NCBI RefSeq assembly: GCF_030818895.1 | Contig: NZ_JAUTBA010000001.1 | Coordinates: 868,001-932,000, forward strand | Origin: Sphingobacterium zeae | GTDB taxonomy: Bacteria > Bacteroidota > Bacteroidia > Sphingobacteriales > Sphingobacteriaceae | Length of the DNA: 64,000 nt | Direction: 5' to 3' | Shown here: piece after piece, positions 17,116 to 26,918 of the stretch | How the letters are laid out: each line of letters opens with the position of its first letter | How positions within the stretch are numbered: position 1 is the stretch's first letter | Made by a program: the position numbers and the translations under genes | Notes under the pieces: generated by a model | What the model was told of the DNA's origin: nothing | The model's database searches: none | What the model saw: only the letters and a program-made list of their open reading frames with translations

Positions 17116-18189
17116 CTATTTAATAAACTCCAATACTTTTTGCCCCATTTCTTGGGTGCCTAAAATTTTTGAAGCTTCTGTGCTACTGTTTGCAATGTCA
17201 CCGGTTCTCCAACCAGCTTTTAATGTTTCAGCTACAGCATTGGTAACCGTTTTAGCTTCCTCCTGTAGGCCAAAGCTAATATCAAGCATCAAGGCTGCAG
17301 ATAATATTGACGCAAGTGGATTCGCTTTATTTTGACCAGCGATATCGTGCGCAGAGCCATGTATAGGTTCGAAGAAGCCTGTACCATCGCCTACTGAAGC
17401 GGAAGCCAACATACCCATGGATCCTGCAATTTGCGAAGCCTCGTCTGTTAGGATATCACCAAAAAGATTGGCGGTTAAAACAACATCAAACTTCTTTGGA
17501 TTTTTGACCAATTGCATCGCGGCATTATCAATAAACATGTGCTCTGTTTCAACATCTGTATACTCTTTTGCAAGTTCTTGTACAACTTCCCTCCAAAGAC
17601 GCGACGTTTCTAGGACATTAGCTTTATCAACAGAACATAATCTTTTATTACGTGTACGCGCTGCCTCGTAAGCTTTACGTGCGATACGTTCAACTTCGTA
17701 ACGGTGGTAATTCATTAGATCTGAGGCAAAAGTGTTGTCCTCGTTTCGGTTTTTCTCGCCAAAATACACATCGCCTGTCAATTCACGGAAGAAAAGGATA
17801 TCTGTCCCTTGAAGTATTTCTGGCTTTAAGCTTGAAGCATCCAATAATTCATCAAATAATAATATTGGGCGAAGATTAGCATACAGACCCAATTCTTTAC
17901 GGATTTTTAGTAAGCCTTGTTCAGGTCTAACTTTAGCCGATGGATCATTATCATACTTGATATGGCCAATGGCTCCAAAAAGGATTGCATCGGAAGCTTT
18001 TGCTTTCGCTAATGTCTCGTCAGGTAGTGGATTACCTGTAGCTTCGATTGCGGTATGGCCCATGATTGCTTCATCGAAGCTGAACTCATGACCATAATTT
18101 TCACCGATTTTTTCTAGCACTTTTTTACCCCAAGTGGTTACTTCTTGGCCGATGCCATCTCCAGGTATGATTAAAATATTTTTTTTCAT
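17116..18189 (-). CDS. leuB: 3-isopropylmalate dehydrogenase
   Basis: The 357-residue NAD-dependent enzyme oxidatively decarboxylates 3-isopropylmalate to 2-oxoisocaproate in leucine synthesis. It starts with the IIPGDGIGQEVT motif and has HMFIDNAAMQL, TANLFGDILTDEASQIAGSMGML and the adenine-binding EPIHGSAHDIAGQNKANP segment. The length matches the family. It is followed by leuA after 123 bases that hold short degenerate repeats, and preceded by an ABC ATPase gene after 85 bases that include a hairpin. Confidence 0.96.
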   Translation of the reverse strand: MKKNILIIPGDGIGQEVTTWGKKVLEKIGENYGHEFSFDEAIMGHTAIEATGNPLPDETLAKAKASDAILFGAIGHIKYDNDPSAKVRPEQGLLKIRKELGLYANLRPILLFDELLDASSLKPEILQGTDILFFRELTGDVYFGEKNRNEDNTFASDLMNYHRYEVERIARKAYEAARTRNKRLCSVDKANVLETSRLWREVVQELAKEYTDVETEHMFIDNAAMQLVKNPKKFDVVLTANLFGDILTDEASQIAGSMGMLASASVGDGTGFFEPIHGSAHDIAGQNKANPLASILSAALMLDISFGLQEEAKTVTNAVAETLKAGWRTGDIANSSTEASKILGTQEMGQKVLEFIK

Positions 18190-18259
18190 TGTTTTATAAC
18201 TATTGAGCCGTTAGTCTCTAAATGCTAACCGCTAACATCTATTTTCTATTCTAGCTGGA

Positions 18260-18288
18260 CGTTTTCCACATTTCTTATGTGGAAAACG
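18260..18288 (-). terminator. Hairpin spanning the stop codon of the ABC ATPase gene
   Basis: CGTTTTCCACAT at 18260-18271 pairs exactly with ATGTGGAAAACG at 18277-18288 around a 5-base loop. The right arm contains the last codons and stop of the ABC gene. There is no T tract on the minus strand, so partial termination or 3' protection between the ABC gene and leuB is more likely than a full stop. Confidence 0.45.
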
Positions 18289-19753
18289 CCTCTTTTTTGT
18301 GGATAACTTTGGTTATCGCTTTCACTTCTCCCTTTTCCAACACCATTTTATTATCAATGCAAGTTGGTAACTGAGCGTGGAAATGCCCTACGTAGATGAG
18401 GGTTTGGCCGCTTTTACTCAGATCATCGATGACGTCGTTGAAATACTGTGTCTGCTCTTTGTCCAGCCCCTGACATGGTTCGTCCAAAATCAGCAATTCA
18501 GGATGTTTCACGATCGTGCGGGCCAGTAGAGCCAAACGTTGTTGGCCCAGGGGTAATGATCCCAATGTTTTATGTTTAACCTCTTTGAGGTCAAAAAAAT
18601 GAAGAATTTGCTCCAGCTTCTGCTGTTGTTCAAATCCTAATCGCTGATAGAGGCTCATGGAATTAAAGAATCCCGAAGCGATGGTCTGTCCAACGTTGGC
18701 ATTCATATCGTAGTACCAATGTAATTCTGGCGATATGATCCCCAAATGTTCTTTGATGTCCCAGATACTTTCTCCAGATCCTCTTTTTTGACCGAAAAGA
18801 TAGATGTCATTGGCATAGGCCTGGGGGTGATCACCATTGATTAAACTGAGCAAGGTTGATTTTCCAGAGCCATTATGACCTTGCAGTAACCACTTTTCAC
18901 CAGCTTTTACCTCCCAGTCTATGTTTTTTAGAACTTGTTTCTCTCCATAAGAGATATTAATCTTGTTCATTTTTACCATGATCTGAGAAGAAACTTCTGG
19001 TGCTCGTTGCAGAAAATAAGGCAGTGCCTTTCGCGTCCGGCGTAACCCTCTGGACAGTTCCTCGCTACGTTGGCGAATAACGATCTTGCCCTCCTGAATT
19101 TCTGCGAAGCGATTGATGCAGCTGGGGTATTCTTCATCATTACTAATAAGCAACAACGTCACTCCTTTATTGGCCAGCTGATCAAAAATGCGATTGAGGT
19201 CTTGTCGAGATTGTACGTCTAAACCCGTATAAGGTTGATCAATGATAAGGACCTCAGGTTCGCGCCATAGCGCCTTGATCAATTGTAGTCTTTTATGCTC
19301 CCCACTGGAGAGTTCGATCAACTGTTGATCTTTGAAATTTTCAAAACCAAAAATTGTCAGATAGTTGCGTACGTCGTCAAAAGAGAGTTGTTCCTCCTGT
19401 GCAAAATGTTTCAGCTCTGCAAAAACAGTTAACGTATCGTTTTTTGCGAATTTGTTGTACCGCTGTTGATAATAAAAGTTGCGGTCGCCTTCCAGATTGG
19501 TAAACTGAAACCAATTGGAAACATAGTGAATTTTTGCTGAAAGGGGATTGTTGGAACCGAGCTTGAATTCGATTTCCCCTTCATATTTTAATTGACCGGA
19601 AATTGCTTTTGCAAGCGTTGTTTTTCCGGTACCACTCGGCCCCCCTAAAATCCATTGTTCACCCTTAAAGATTTGCCAATTTAAATCTTGCAATACGATA
19701 TCTCTACCGTACTGAACAGTTAAATTGGCAATATGGACGACAGGATCTACCAT
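18275..19753 (-). CDS. Tandem ABC ATPase of the ModF/PhrA type
   Basis: The 492-residue cytosolic protein is two ABC ATPase domains in one chain without membrane segments. Domain 1 has Walker A GPSGTGKT (38-45) and signature LSSGEHKRL near 150; its Walker B reads LIIDQP, so Q173 replaces the catalytic glutamate, and the switch position is asparagine (ISND) instead of histidine. Domain 2 is canonical: Walker [10 protein letters not shown], signature [10 protein letters not shown], Walker B LILDEP (E425) and a switch histidine in VGHFH. The stretch [15 protein letters not shown] resembles E. coli ModF closely. ModF-like proteins have been linked to molybdate transport and photorepair without a settled role. 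The gene overlaps leuD by 7 bases (19747-19753), so it is translationally coupled to leucine synthesis genes, an unexpected setting. Confidence 0.85.
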   Translation of the reverse strand: MVDPVVHIANLTVQYGRDIVLQDLNWQIFKGEQWILGGPSGTGKTTLAKAISGQLKYEGEIEFKLGSNNPLSAKIHYVSNWFQFTNLEGDRNFYYQQRYNKFAKNDTLTVFAELKHFAQEEQLSFDDVRNYLTIFGFENFKDQQLIELSSGEHKRLQLIKALWREPEVLIIDQPYTGLDVQSRQDLNRIFDQLANKGVTLLLISNDEEYPSCINRFAEIQEGKIVIRQRSEELSRGLRRTRKALPYFLQRAPEVSSQIMVKMNKINISYGEKQVLKNIDWEVKAGEKWLLQGHNGSGKSTLLSLINGDHPQAYANDIYLFGQKRGSGESIWDIKEHLGIISPELHWYYDMNANVGQTIASGFFNSMSLYQRLGFEQQQKLEQILHFFDLKEVKHKTLGSLPLGQQRLALLARTIVKHPELLILDEPCQGLDKEQTQYFNDVIDDLSKSGQTLIYVGHFHAQLPTCIDNKMVLEKGEVKAITKVIHKKEAFST

Positions 19754-20337
19754 TGTCTGTTTGCTTCAAATGCTTCGATTGAATCTTTTTGGTTTAGGAT
19801 AAAGTCGATGTCATCATATCCATTGATCAAGCATGACTTTTTATATGGATTGATTTCAAATTCAAATTGATCGCCTGTTTCTGTCAACATGATCGTTTGT
19901 TTTTCAAGATCGACGATAATTTCGGTATCAGGATTTTGGTGTACCAATTCGAATATTTTTCCTAAAAACTCTTCTGTAACTTGAATGGGCAAAACCCCAT
20001 TGTTTAGCGCATTTCCTTTGAAGATATCTGCAAAGAATGAACTGATAACAACGTCAAAACCATAGTCTTGAATAGCCCAGGCAGCGTGTTCGCGACTAGA
20101 TCCACAGCCAAAGTTTTTACCCGCAACCAATATTTTTCCCGAATAGGTCGGGTTGTTCAATACGAAATCCGTTTTGGGCTGATTGTCTGTATCAAAGCGC
20201 CAATCACGGAATAAATTATCTCCAAATCCTTCGCGCGTTGTCGCTTTTAGAAAACGCGCTGGAATGATCTGATCGGTATCAATATTTTCAATAGGTAGTG
20301 GAACTACCCGTGAAGTTAAAGTTTCAAATTTTTTCAT
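19747..20337 (-). CDS. leuD: 3-isopropylmalate dehydratase small subunit
   Basis: The 196-residue swivel subunit pairs with LeuC to isomerise 2-isopropylmalate to 3-isopropylmalate. Key stretches are [12 protein letters not shown] near the start, [20 protein letters not shown], which positions the substrate, and [10 protein letters not shown]. The length is typical. It is separated from leuC by a lipoprotein gene and a terminator-like hairpin, although both subunits are needed in equal amounts. It therefore either has its own promoter or depends on readthrough. Confidence 0.96.
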   Translation of the reverse strand: MKKFETLTSRVVPLPIENIDTDQIIPARFLKATTREGFGDNLFRDWRFDTDNQPKTDFVLNNPTYSGKILVAGKNFGCGSSREHAAWAIQDYGFDVVISSFFADIFKGNALNNGVLPIQVTEEFLGKIFELVHQNPDTEIIVDLEKQTIMLTETGDQFEFEINPYKKSCLINGYDDIDFILNQKDSIEAFEANRQW

Positions 20338-20354
20338 TTTTTCAAAGTCAAAAT

Positions 20355-20391
20355 AAAAAACGGAGCTGAGTCTATTAGCCCTCCGTTTTTT
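20355..20391 (-). terminator. Intrinsic terminator between the PEGA lipoprotein gene and leuD
   Basis: AAAAAACGGAG at 20355-20365 pairs with CTCCGTTTTTT at 20381-20391 around a 15-base loop. T runs follow on both strands. On the minus strand it lies after the PEGA gene and 18 bases before the leuD start, so it would limit readthrough from leuC into leuD. Confidence 0.8.
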
Positions 20392-20415
20392 ATCTATTTT
20401 ATTTTTTGTCGAACG

Positions 20416-20892
20416 TTAATTGTTCAAAACCTTTTCTCTTTGCTTTTCATACTCCTCTTTGGTAATGAGCTTGTCATCGTACATCTTTTTTAGCTCTTGT
20501 AATTTAGCTGATAATGATGTGTCTGTTGACTCTTTTTTTGCTCCGCTACCTAGAGGTATCAATTCATACGTATGTTGCTCTTTATATTTCATGGTCCATA
20601 GAAATGGAACAAGTACAAATATCCCCCCGATAATGGCACCGACGTCAGCTTTTTCATTTCTAGAAAAACTGGTAATAAAAGGCTCATAACCTTCTTTTTC
20701 TATTTTCAAATCAGTTGTGCTGCCAACGATTTTGGTGTCTTTATAAGAATACGGTGTTGTACCCGCATACTCTCCTTGAATATAAACTTTTGCTCCAACA
20801 GGATTGGATTGAATCAATGTTTTGCTCGCACAACTGGTAAAAAGTGTAGCCCCCGCTAAGATGATAGATGTGATTTTAGTAGTACTTTTCAT
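20416..20892 (-). CDS. Lipoprotein with PEGA-like domain and SHOCT-like tail
   Basis: The 158-residue protein has a lipoprotein signal (ATLFTSC, C21) followed at once by a PEGA-type module, SNPVGAKVYIQGEYAGTTPYSY and LKIEKEGYEPF. A hydrophobic segment at about 86-99 (AIIGGIFVLVPFLW) may be a membrane helix. The C-terminal SHOCT-like motif is KLQELKKMYDDKLITKEEYEKQREKVL. Such proteins are common surface or periplasmic lipoproteins in Bacteroidota and have no assigned function. It lies 34 bases after leuC and before a terminator, splitting leuC from leuD. It has no evident link to leucine synthesis. Confidence 0.82.
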   Translation of the reverse strand: MKSTTKITSIILAGATLFTSCASKTLIQSNPVGAKVYIQGEYAGTTPYSYKDTKIVGSTTDLKIEKEGYEPFITSFSRNEKADVGAIIGGIFVLVPFLWTMKYKEQHTYELIPLGSGAKKESTDTSLSAKLQELKKMYDDKLITKEEYEKQREKVLNN

Positions 20893-20926
20893 TTTTAGAT
20901 TAATATATTTTACGCTTTAATTTTTT

Positions 20927-22324
20927 TTAGATCAACTCTCTCACATCTGTTACTTTACCTGTTACTGCTGCAGCGGCTGCTGTCAGAGGGGATACCAGCA
21001 TGGTACGTGCATTAGGCCCTTGACGTCCTTCGAAGTTTCTATTTGAAGTCGAAACGCAATATTTGCCGGCAGGTATTTTATCTTCGTTCATTCCTAAACA
21101 TGCGGAGCATCCAGGTTCGCGTAGTTGGAATCCCGCTGCTTCAAATATTCTATCCAAGCCTTCTTCTTTGGCTTGTTTTTCTACTTGTTTTGAGCCTGGT
21201 ACAATCCATACTTCAACGTCCTGTGCTTTCTGCTTACCCTGTACGAATGAAGCAACTTCACGTAAGTCTTCGATACGGGAATTGGTACAACTTCCGATGA
21301 AGACGTAATCAACACGGTTGCCTAATACTGTTGAATCGTCTTTAAAGCCCATGTAGTCTAATGCTTTTTGATACGATGGTCTTTCTGATTCTGGCTGAGC
21401 AGTAGTTGCTGGAATATGTTCTGCAATTCCCATTCCCATCCCGGGGTTGGTACCGTAAGTAATCATGGGAGCGATATCTGCCGCATCAAAAGTCAATACT
21501 TTATCGAAAATGGCATCGTCGTCGGAATATAATGTTTTCCAGTAGGCTAGCGCTTTATCCCATTCCTCTCCTTTCGGAGCGAACTCACGCCCCTCTACAT
21601 AATCAAATGTAATCTGATCAGGTGCAATTAACCCTCCGCGAGCCCCCATTTCAATGCTCATATTACAGATGGTCATACGCGCTTCCATACTTAACGAACG
21701 GATTGCTGAACCCGCATATTCGATAAAGTAACCTGTACCACCGGCAGCAGATATTTTGGAGATGATATATAGGATGATATCTTTTGCTCCAACACCTTTT
21801 TGAAGGGTACCGTTGACTTCAATTTTCATTGTTTTTGGCTTCGACTGCAATAGACATTGGGTAGCGAAGACTTGTTCAACTTGAGAGGTTCCGATACCAA
21901 AAGCAATAGCTCCAAAAGCGCCATGTGTTGAGGTATGGCTATCGCCACAAACCATCGTTTTGCCCGGTAAAGTGATACCCAGCTCGGGACCAATAACATG
22001 TACGATACCTTGGTAGGGATGTCCCAAACCGTATAATTCAATACCAAATTCAGCACAATTTTTGGTGAGCATATCAACCTGATAGCGCGATAGTTCTTCT
22101 TTGATTGGTAAGTGCTGATTAAGTGTGGGTACATTGTGGTCGGCGGTAGCTACCGTTTGTTTTGGACGAAAAACTGGGATTCCTCTCTTACGTAGGCCAT
22201 CAAAAGCTTGAGGTGAAGTAACTTCATGAATTAAATGGGTGTCGATATATATAATATCCGGGAACCCTTCCTCACGCTTGACGACGTGTGCATCCCAAAT
22301 CTTTTCTACTAAAGTTTTTGACAT
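20927..22324 (-). CDS. leuC: 3-isopropylmalate dehydratase large subunit
   Basis: The 465-residue aconitase-family subunit works with LeuD. The [4Fe-4S] cysteines are in FIGSCTNSR and in GCSACLGMN, and the signature [21 protein letters not shown] is complete. The length is normal. It opens the leu part of the block: a strong hairpin at 22356-22396 separates it from ilvC upstream, so a promoter is expected in the 130-base gap, although I could not find a clear one there. Confidence 0.96.
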   Translation of the reverse strand: MSKTLVEKIWDAHVVKREEGFPDIIYIDTHLIHEVTSPQAFDGLRKRGIPVFRPKQTVATADHNVPTLNQHLPIKEELSRYQVDMLTKNCAEFGIELYGLGHPYQGIVHVIGPELGITLPGKTMVCGDSHTSTHGAFGAIAFGIGTSQVEQVFATQCLLQSKPKTMKIEVNGTLQKGVGAKDIILYIISKISAAGGTGYFIEYAGSAIRSLSMEARMTICNMSIEMGARGGLIAPDQITFDYVEGREFAPKGEEWDKALAYWKTLYSDDDAIFDKVLTFDAADIAPMITYGTNPGMGMGIAEHIPATTAQPESERPSYQKALDYMGFKDDSTVLGNRVDYVFIGSCTNSRIEDLREVASFVQGKQKAQDVEVWIVPGSKQVEKQAKEEGLDRIFEAAGFQLREPGCSACLGMNEDKIPAGKYCVSTSNRNFEGRQGPNARTMLVSPLTAAAAAVTGKVTDVRELI

Positions 22325-22355
22325 TTTTTATTCTCTCTTATGTTATTTTTATATT

Positions 22356-22396
22356 AACCAAGGTGATATTGTAAATGTCTCAATATCACCTTGGTT
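22356..22396 (-). terminator. Strong hairpin after ilvC
   Basis: A perfect 15-bp stem joins 22356-22370 and 22382-22396 around an 11-base loop (core AAGGTGATATT). It follows the ilvC stop by about 60 bases on the minus strand and would end the ilvEDBNC transcript. The AT-rich stretch after it on the minus strand is consistent with intrinsic termination or RNA 3'-end protection. Confidence 0.75.
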
Positions 22397-22456
22397 TCAA
22401 TATACTAAATTACGAAATTTTCATGATTCTGAAGCATGTATAATTCCGTATAAACT

Positions 22457-23938
22457 TTAAACAGTTTTGATCGCTTTCATTGCGGTCATCGCTTTACGCA
22501 ATTTGCGCCCAACAATTTCCACGGGGTGGTCGCGTAAAATTTCATTGATAACAACTAATTGAGCATTGTCCACTGAACCATCCCGGCCTTCGTTAAAGTT
22601 TTTACCGACTAAATCAGTATCTACAGTTTTCATAAAGTCTGCCAACAACGGTTTACAAGCCTGATCGAATAGGTAACAACCGTATTCAGCTGTATCAGAG
22701 ATGACGCGGTTCATTTCGAACAATTTCTTACGGGCGATTGTATTGGCGATCAATGGTGTTTCATGCAATGATTCATAGTATGCCGACTCAGGCTTTATAC
22801 CCGCTTCAACCATCGTTTCGAAGGCCAATTCAACACCTGCACGGATGAAAGCAACCATTAGCGTATAGTTGTCGAAGTATTCTTGTTCGTTGATTTTAAC
22901 ATCACCAGCAGGTGTTTTTTCGAATGCCGTTTCACCCGTTTCAGCGCGCCATTTCAATAGGTTTGCATCACCATTAGCCCAATCTTCCATCATGGTCTTG
23001 CTAAAGTGACCTGACATGATATCATCTTGATGTTTTTGAAACAATGGACGCATAATATCTTTCAATTCCTCAGAGATTTCAAAAGCTTTCACTTTTGCTG
23101 GGTTGCTTAAACGATCCATCATGCCGCTTACACCACCGTGCTTTAAGGCTTCTGTGATCACTTCTACGCCATATTGTACCAATTTTGAGGCGTATCCTGC
23201 TTCAATTCCTTTTTCGATCATTTTATCGAAAGATAAGATCGAACCTGTTTGCAACAATCCGCAAAGAATCGTTTGCTCACCCATCAAATCTGATTTTACT
23301 TCAGCTACGAATGAAGATTTCAATACACCTGCTTTGTGACCACCTGTTCCTACACAATATGCTTTTGCTTCAGCCCAGCCTTTTCCTTGTGGGTCATTTT
23401 CAGGGTGAACAGCGATTAGGGTAGGTACACCAAAGCCACGAAGGTACTCTGCACGAACCTCAGATCCTGGACATTTTGGCGCAACCATAATGACAGTAAT
23501 ATCTTTACGGATCTGCATACCTTCTTCCACAATGTTGAAACCGTGTGAATACGATAATGTAGCGCCCTCTTTCATCAAAGGCATTACGGCGTTGATAACT
23601 GAAGTGTGTTGTTTATCTGGAGTCAAGTTGATGACTAAATCTGCAGTGGGGATCAATTCTTCGTAAGTTCCTACATTAAAATTGTTGTCCGTAGCATTTT
23701 TCCAAGAATCTCTTTTTTGTTCAATAGCTTCTTTACGTAATGCATAAGAAACGTCCAGTCCGCTATCTCTTAAGTTTAAACCTTGGTTCAAGCCTTGTGC
23801 TCCACATCCTACGATTACGATTTTTTTACCTTTTAAAGCATTTACGCCATCCGTGAATTCGGTGTTGTCCATGAATTCAGCGTGACTTAATTGTTCTAAC
23901 TGCTCTCTAAGCGGTAAAGTGTTGAAATAATTTGCCAT
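22457..23938 (-). CDS. ilvC: Ketol-acid reductoisomerase, class II (long form)
   Basis: The 493-residue NADPH enzyme converts acetolactate or acetohydroxybutyrate to the dihydroxy acid in valine and isoleucine synthesis. The Rossmann motif [19 protein letters not shown] near residue 42 and the length of about 490 with a duplicated knotted C-terminal domain place it with the E. coli-type class II enzymes. Metal-binding regions around FNIVEEGM and [19 protein letters not shown] are present. It follows a DinB-like gene by 45 bases and is the last gene before a strong hairpin. Confidence 0.96.
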   Translation of the reverse strand: MANYFNTLPLREQLEQLSHAEFMDNTEFTDGVNALKGKKIVIVGCGAQGLNQGLNLRDSGLDVSYALRKEAIEQKRDSWKNATDNNFNVGTYEELIPTADLVINLTPDKQHTSVINAVMPLMKEGATLSYSHGFNIVEEGMQIRKDITVIMVAPKCPGSEVRAEYLRGFGVPTLIAVHPENDPQGKGWAEAKAYCVGTGGHKAGVLKSSFVAEVKSDLMGEQTILCGLLQTGSILSFDKMIEKGIEAGYASKLVQYGVEVITEALKHGGVSGMMDRLSNPAKVKAFEISEELKDIMRPLFQKHQDDIMSGHFSKTMMEDWANGDANLLKWRAETGETAFEKTPAGDVKINEQEYFDNYTLMVAFIRAGVELAFETMVEAGIKPESAYYESLHETPLIANTIARKKLFEMNRVISDTAEYGCYLFDQACKPLLADFMKTVDTDLVGKNFNEGRDGSVDNAQLVVINEILRDHPVEIVGRKLRKAMTAMKAIKTV

Positions 23939-23983
23939 TGTTTTACTTTCTTTCTGTTATGGGTTGTTGATTATTTGTTTTAA

Positions 23984-24448
23984 CTATTGTACTAATCTGC
24001 GTTGCGCCATTGCATAGCCGAAATGAACATTGTCGTGTCCAGATGTCAGGGCAATAACTTCTTCAATGGTTTCCATTGGATAACCATAGGTTGCTGTTGA
24101 AAAGGAAGTGATTTCTCCAAAGACACCATTGTCATAATCGGCGGCAATTTGCTCAATACTGCGGATGGCGATTTCTTTTAATTCATCGATCTCCGCTTGT
24201 TCAACAAAGCGGGTCGGTTTGGTGTCTTTTTTATAATCTTCGTTATACTTCACCCAAGCCGTATCGGCTTTAATTCCTGTACGCACATAGATTAAGGTCT
24301 GGGTACTGACAACGATATGCGCAAAATTCCAGATGATATTGTTGTTAAATCCTACAGGAATTTTGTTAAGCTGTTCTATAGAAAGGCCTTCAATTAATTC
24401 AATGAATTTTTGACGTGACTTTAAGATAAATTTAAATGTTGCTTGCAT
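23984..24448 (-). CDS. DinB-like four-helix bundle protein
   Basis: The 154-residue protein has the DinB/YfiT-type pattern: an N-terminal helix with LKSRQKFIELIEGLSIEQLNKIP, a histidine in IIWNFAHIVV, and a C-terminal HDNVHFGYAMAQRRL with two histidines. Together these could form the usual three-histidine metal site. Members include thiol-dependent transferases and many proteins of unknown activity. It sits between ilvN, with a 14-base gap, and ilvC, so it is co-transcribed with core amino acid genes, but no biosynthetic role is known for the family. Confidence 0.82.
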   Translation of the reverse strand: MQATFKFILKSRQKFIELIEGLSIEQLNKIPVGFNNNIIWNFAHIVVSTQTLIYVRTGIKADTAWVKYNEDYKKDTKPTRFVEQAEIDELKEIAIRSIEQIAADYDNGVFGEITSFSTATYGYPMETIEEVIALTSGHDNVHFGYAMAQRRLVQ

Positions 24449-24462
24449 GATATTTTTAATGC

Positions 24463-25053
24463 TTACATTGTAAATACATCATCCCTTTTGTCGAGATATT
24501 CGTTTTCTACAATTTCTTCAGAAGGCTCTTGGGCTTCAAACTGAACCAATTTGGAGTGGAAGCCTGCACTATCCTTGATGATGGCAATACGAGCCCCACG
24601 TACAAATTCGATCAAGCCGTATTTTGTCAGCTCTTCGGTTAACTTATCAATCTCTTCGCGGTGACCGGCCGTTTCGAATACAATATAATCGTTGCGGATC
24701 ACAACAACATTCGCACCGTATTGACGTAACAGCCGCTCGACGTAAACTTTTTCATTCACAACATCCGCAGGCACTTTATATAATGCCTGTTCTTGCCAGA
24801 TCACTTCATCATTGGTGTTGTAATAGGCTTTGAGGATGTCAATTTGTTTTTCCAGCTGACGGCAAAGCTTACGCAGAACATCCTCCGCTTCCGTGATCAC
24901 AATGGTAAAACGGTGTATCCCTTCCACTTCAGAAGGGGAAGTGTTCAAACTTTCGATATTGATTTTTCTTCTCGAAAAAATTGTTGAAATCCGACCGATA
25001 AGACCGATAGAATTCTCTGTATATAGGGTGATGGTATATTCTTGTTTTTCCAT
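24463..25053 (-). CDS. ilvN: Acetolactate synthase small (regulatory) subunit
   Basis: The 196-residue regulatory subunit has an N-terminal ACT domain (YTITLYTENSIGLIGRISTIFSRRKINIESL) that binds valine for feedback inhibition, and a second domain (VVIRNDYIVFETAGHREEID) typical of the longer small subunits. It is encoded 7 bases after ilvB, which fits tight stoichiometric expression with the catalytic subunit. Confidence 0.94.
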   Translation of the reverse strand: MEKQEYTITLYTENSIGLIGRISTIFSRRKINIESLNTSPSEVEGIHRFTIVITEAEDVLRKLCRQLEKQIDILKAYYNTNDEVIWQEQALYKVPADVVNEKVYVERLLRQYGANVVVIRNDYIVFETAGHREEIDKLTEELTKYGLIEFVRGARIAIIKDSAGFHSKLVQFEAQEPSEEIVENEYLDKRDDVFTM

Positions 25054-25060
25054 GTTAATT

Positions 25061-26803
25061 CTACTTTAAGCGTATCTCAGATACCGACGTTCCTTGCGCC
25101 ACCATTGGGAATACATTATTTTCCTTACCGACCATCACTTCCAATAGATAAGCTCCGTCGTGATCAATCATTGTTTTCAGCGCATTGCGAAGATCTTTTC
25201 TTTCCGAAATCTTCTGACCGTCGATGTAATAGCCTTTCGCTACAGCAACAAAATCAGGACTCGTGATATTCACGAATGAATAGCGCCTGTCGTGGAACAA
25301 TTGCTGCCATTGACGCACCATGCCCAGGAATTCATTGTTGAGGATCATAATTTTGACTTTTGCACCAAATTGCATGATCGTTCCCAACTCTTGGATGGTC
25401 ATCTGTATACCACCGTCGCCAATGATGGCCACAACGGTTTTTTCTGGAGCGCCGTACCAAGCACCGATAGCTGCTGGAAGTCCAAAACCCATGGTTCCCA
25501 AACCTCCTGAGGTTACATTTGATTTGCTGTTATTAAATTTAGCATAGCGACAGGTTACCATTTGATGTTGACCAACGTCGGTTGTGATGATTGCATCACC
25601 TCCCGTCAATTCATTCAGCACATTGATGACTTCACCCATCGTCATGATATCTGTTTGCGGATGAAGTTCATCCTGGATCACTTCCTTGATTTCTTCTTTT
25701 TCAAGTTCGCGAAATTGCGCTAACCAAGCAGAATGGTCTGTTGCATTTATCAATTCCGTCAGCATCGGGAGAGATTCTTTACAGTCGCCCCATACAGGTA
25801 CGGTTGTCTGTACATTTTTGTCAATCTCGGCTGGGTCTATGTCCAAATGGATTACTTTTGCCTGTTTAGCATATTTATCTAAACGACCAGTTACGCGGTC
25901 GTCGAATCGCATACCGATAGCAATTAACACATCGCATTCATTGGTCATCACGTTCGGCGCATAGTTACCGTGCATACCAAGCATGCCGACATGAAGTTTA
26001 TGGTCTGTTGGGAGAGCGCTCAAACCCATAACAGTGCTTGCAGAAGGGATACCGGCTTTTTCGATAAATGTTTTAAATTCCTCCTCGGCTTTTCCTAAAA
26101 TAATTCCTTGTCCCCAAAGAACAAATGGTTTCTTGGCATTGTTGATTAGGGCCGCCGCTTGTTCGACATATTCTTTTCGTACTTGTGGTGCAGGTCTGTA
26201 GCTGCGTACGTGGTTGCACTTTTCGTAACCATAATAATCAAACAATTGCAATTGCGCGTTTTTAGTGATATCGATCAGTACCGGCCCTGGACGGCCAGTG
26301 CTGGCAATATAAAATGCTTTTGCAAGTGCAGCTGGAATTTCAGTGGCGTCGGTAACTTGATAGTTCCACTTTGTAACCGGTGCCGTGATATTGATGACAT
26401 CAGTTTCCTGAAATGCATCCGTTCCTAATAGTGAAGCGAAGACCTGACCTGTGACACAGACGATCGGGTTACTATCAATCATGGCGTCAGCCAATCCAGT
26501 AACTAAGTTTGTTGCTCCAGGACCACTTGTCGCAAAGACGACACCGGTACGACCTGAAGATCTTGCATAACCTTGCGCCGCGTGGATTCCACCTTGTTCA
26601 TGGCGCACTAAAATATGCTTCAGACGATCCGTATAATCATAAAGGGCATCATAGATGGGCATAATTGCACCTCCGGGATAGCCAAATACGGTATCAACTC
26701 CTTCGCTCAATAAGGCTTCCAATACAGCTTTAGATCCCGAAATTTGTGTCGGAGTTTGTTGTGCTGCGGTCGCCTTATTTTCTGTTATTTCCAGTGTACT
26801 CAT
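25061..26803 (-). CDS. ilvB: Acetolactate synthase large (catalytic) subunit
   Basis: The 580-residue TPP enzyme condenses pyruvate with pyruvate or 2-oxobutanoate. The catalytic glutamate is in RHEQGGIHAAQGYARSSG, the FAD/TPP domain follows, and the TPP-binding motif is GDGGIQMTIQELGTIMQFGAK with the closing asparagine pair (ILNNEFLGMVRQW). All three domains are present at normal length. It lies 115 bases after ilvD; that gap carries alternative short inverted repeats. Confidence 0.96.
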   Translation of the reverse strand: MSTLEITENKATAAQQTPTQISGSKAVLEALLSEGVDTVFGYPGGAIMPIYDALYDYTDRLKHILVRHEQGGIHAAQGYARSSGRTGVVFATSGPGATNLVTGLADAMIDSNPIVCVTGQVFASLLGTDAFQETDVINITAPVTKWNYQVTDATEIPAALAKAFYIASTGRPGPVLIDITKNAQLQLFDYYGYEKCNHVRSYRPAPQVRKEYVEQAAALINNAKKPFVLWGQGIILGKAEEEFKTFIEKAGIPSASTVMGLSALPTDHKLHVGMLGMHGNYAPNVMTNECDVLIAIGMRFDDRVTGRLDKYAKQAKVIHLDIDPAEIDKNVQTTVPVWGDCKESLPMLTELINATDHSAWLAQFRELEKEEIKEVIQDELHPQTDIMTMGEVINVLNELTGGDAIITTDVGQHQMVTCRYAKFNNSKSNVTSGGLGTMGFGLPAAIGAWYGAPEKTVVAIIGDGGIQMTIQELGTIMQFGAKVKIMILNNEFLGMVRQWQQLFHDRRYSFVNITSPDFVAVAKGYYIDGQKISERKDLRNALKTMIDHDGAYLLEVMVGKENNVFPMVAQGTSVSEIRLK

Positions 26804-26850
26804 TACGTTGATTTTTTTTGTTGATTATTCAGTCTTTTTAGTATTTAGAT

Positions 26851-26910
26851 ATTCGGTCTGAGACCTTAGGCGTCGATTGTCTAGGTCTCTATTCGCTTAA
26901 GGTCTCTGTT
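26851..26910 (-). repeat. Competing short inverted repeats in the ilvD-ilvB gap
   Basis: GAGACCTTA at 26860-26868 can pair with TAAGGTCTC at 26898-26906. Its GAGACCT part can instead pair with AGGTCTC at 26883-26889. The two stems exclude each other. The region lies between ilvD and ilvB and is built of degenerate GGTCTC/TTAG units. It could be an attenuator or simply decayed short repeats. Confidence 0.4.
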
Positions 26911-26918
26911 TTTATTTT

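Noticed and set aside
18262..18306. Three DnaA-box-like strings, TTTTCCACA, TGTGGAAAA and TGTGGATAA
   Set aside because: The first two are the arms of a hairpin and the third lies within the coding end of the ABC ATPase gene, so a replication or regulatory role is not needed to explain them.
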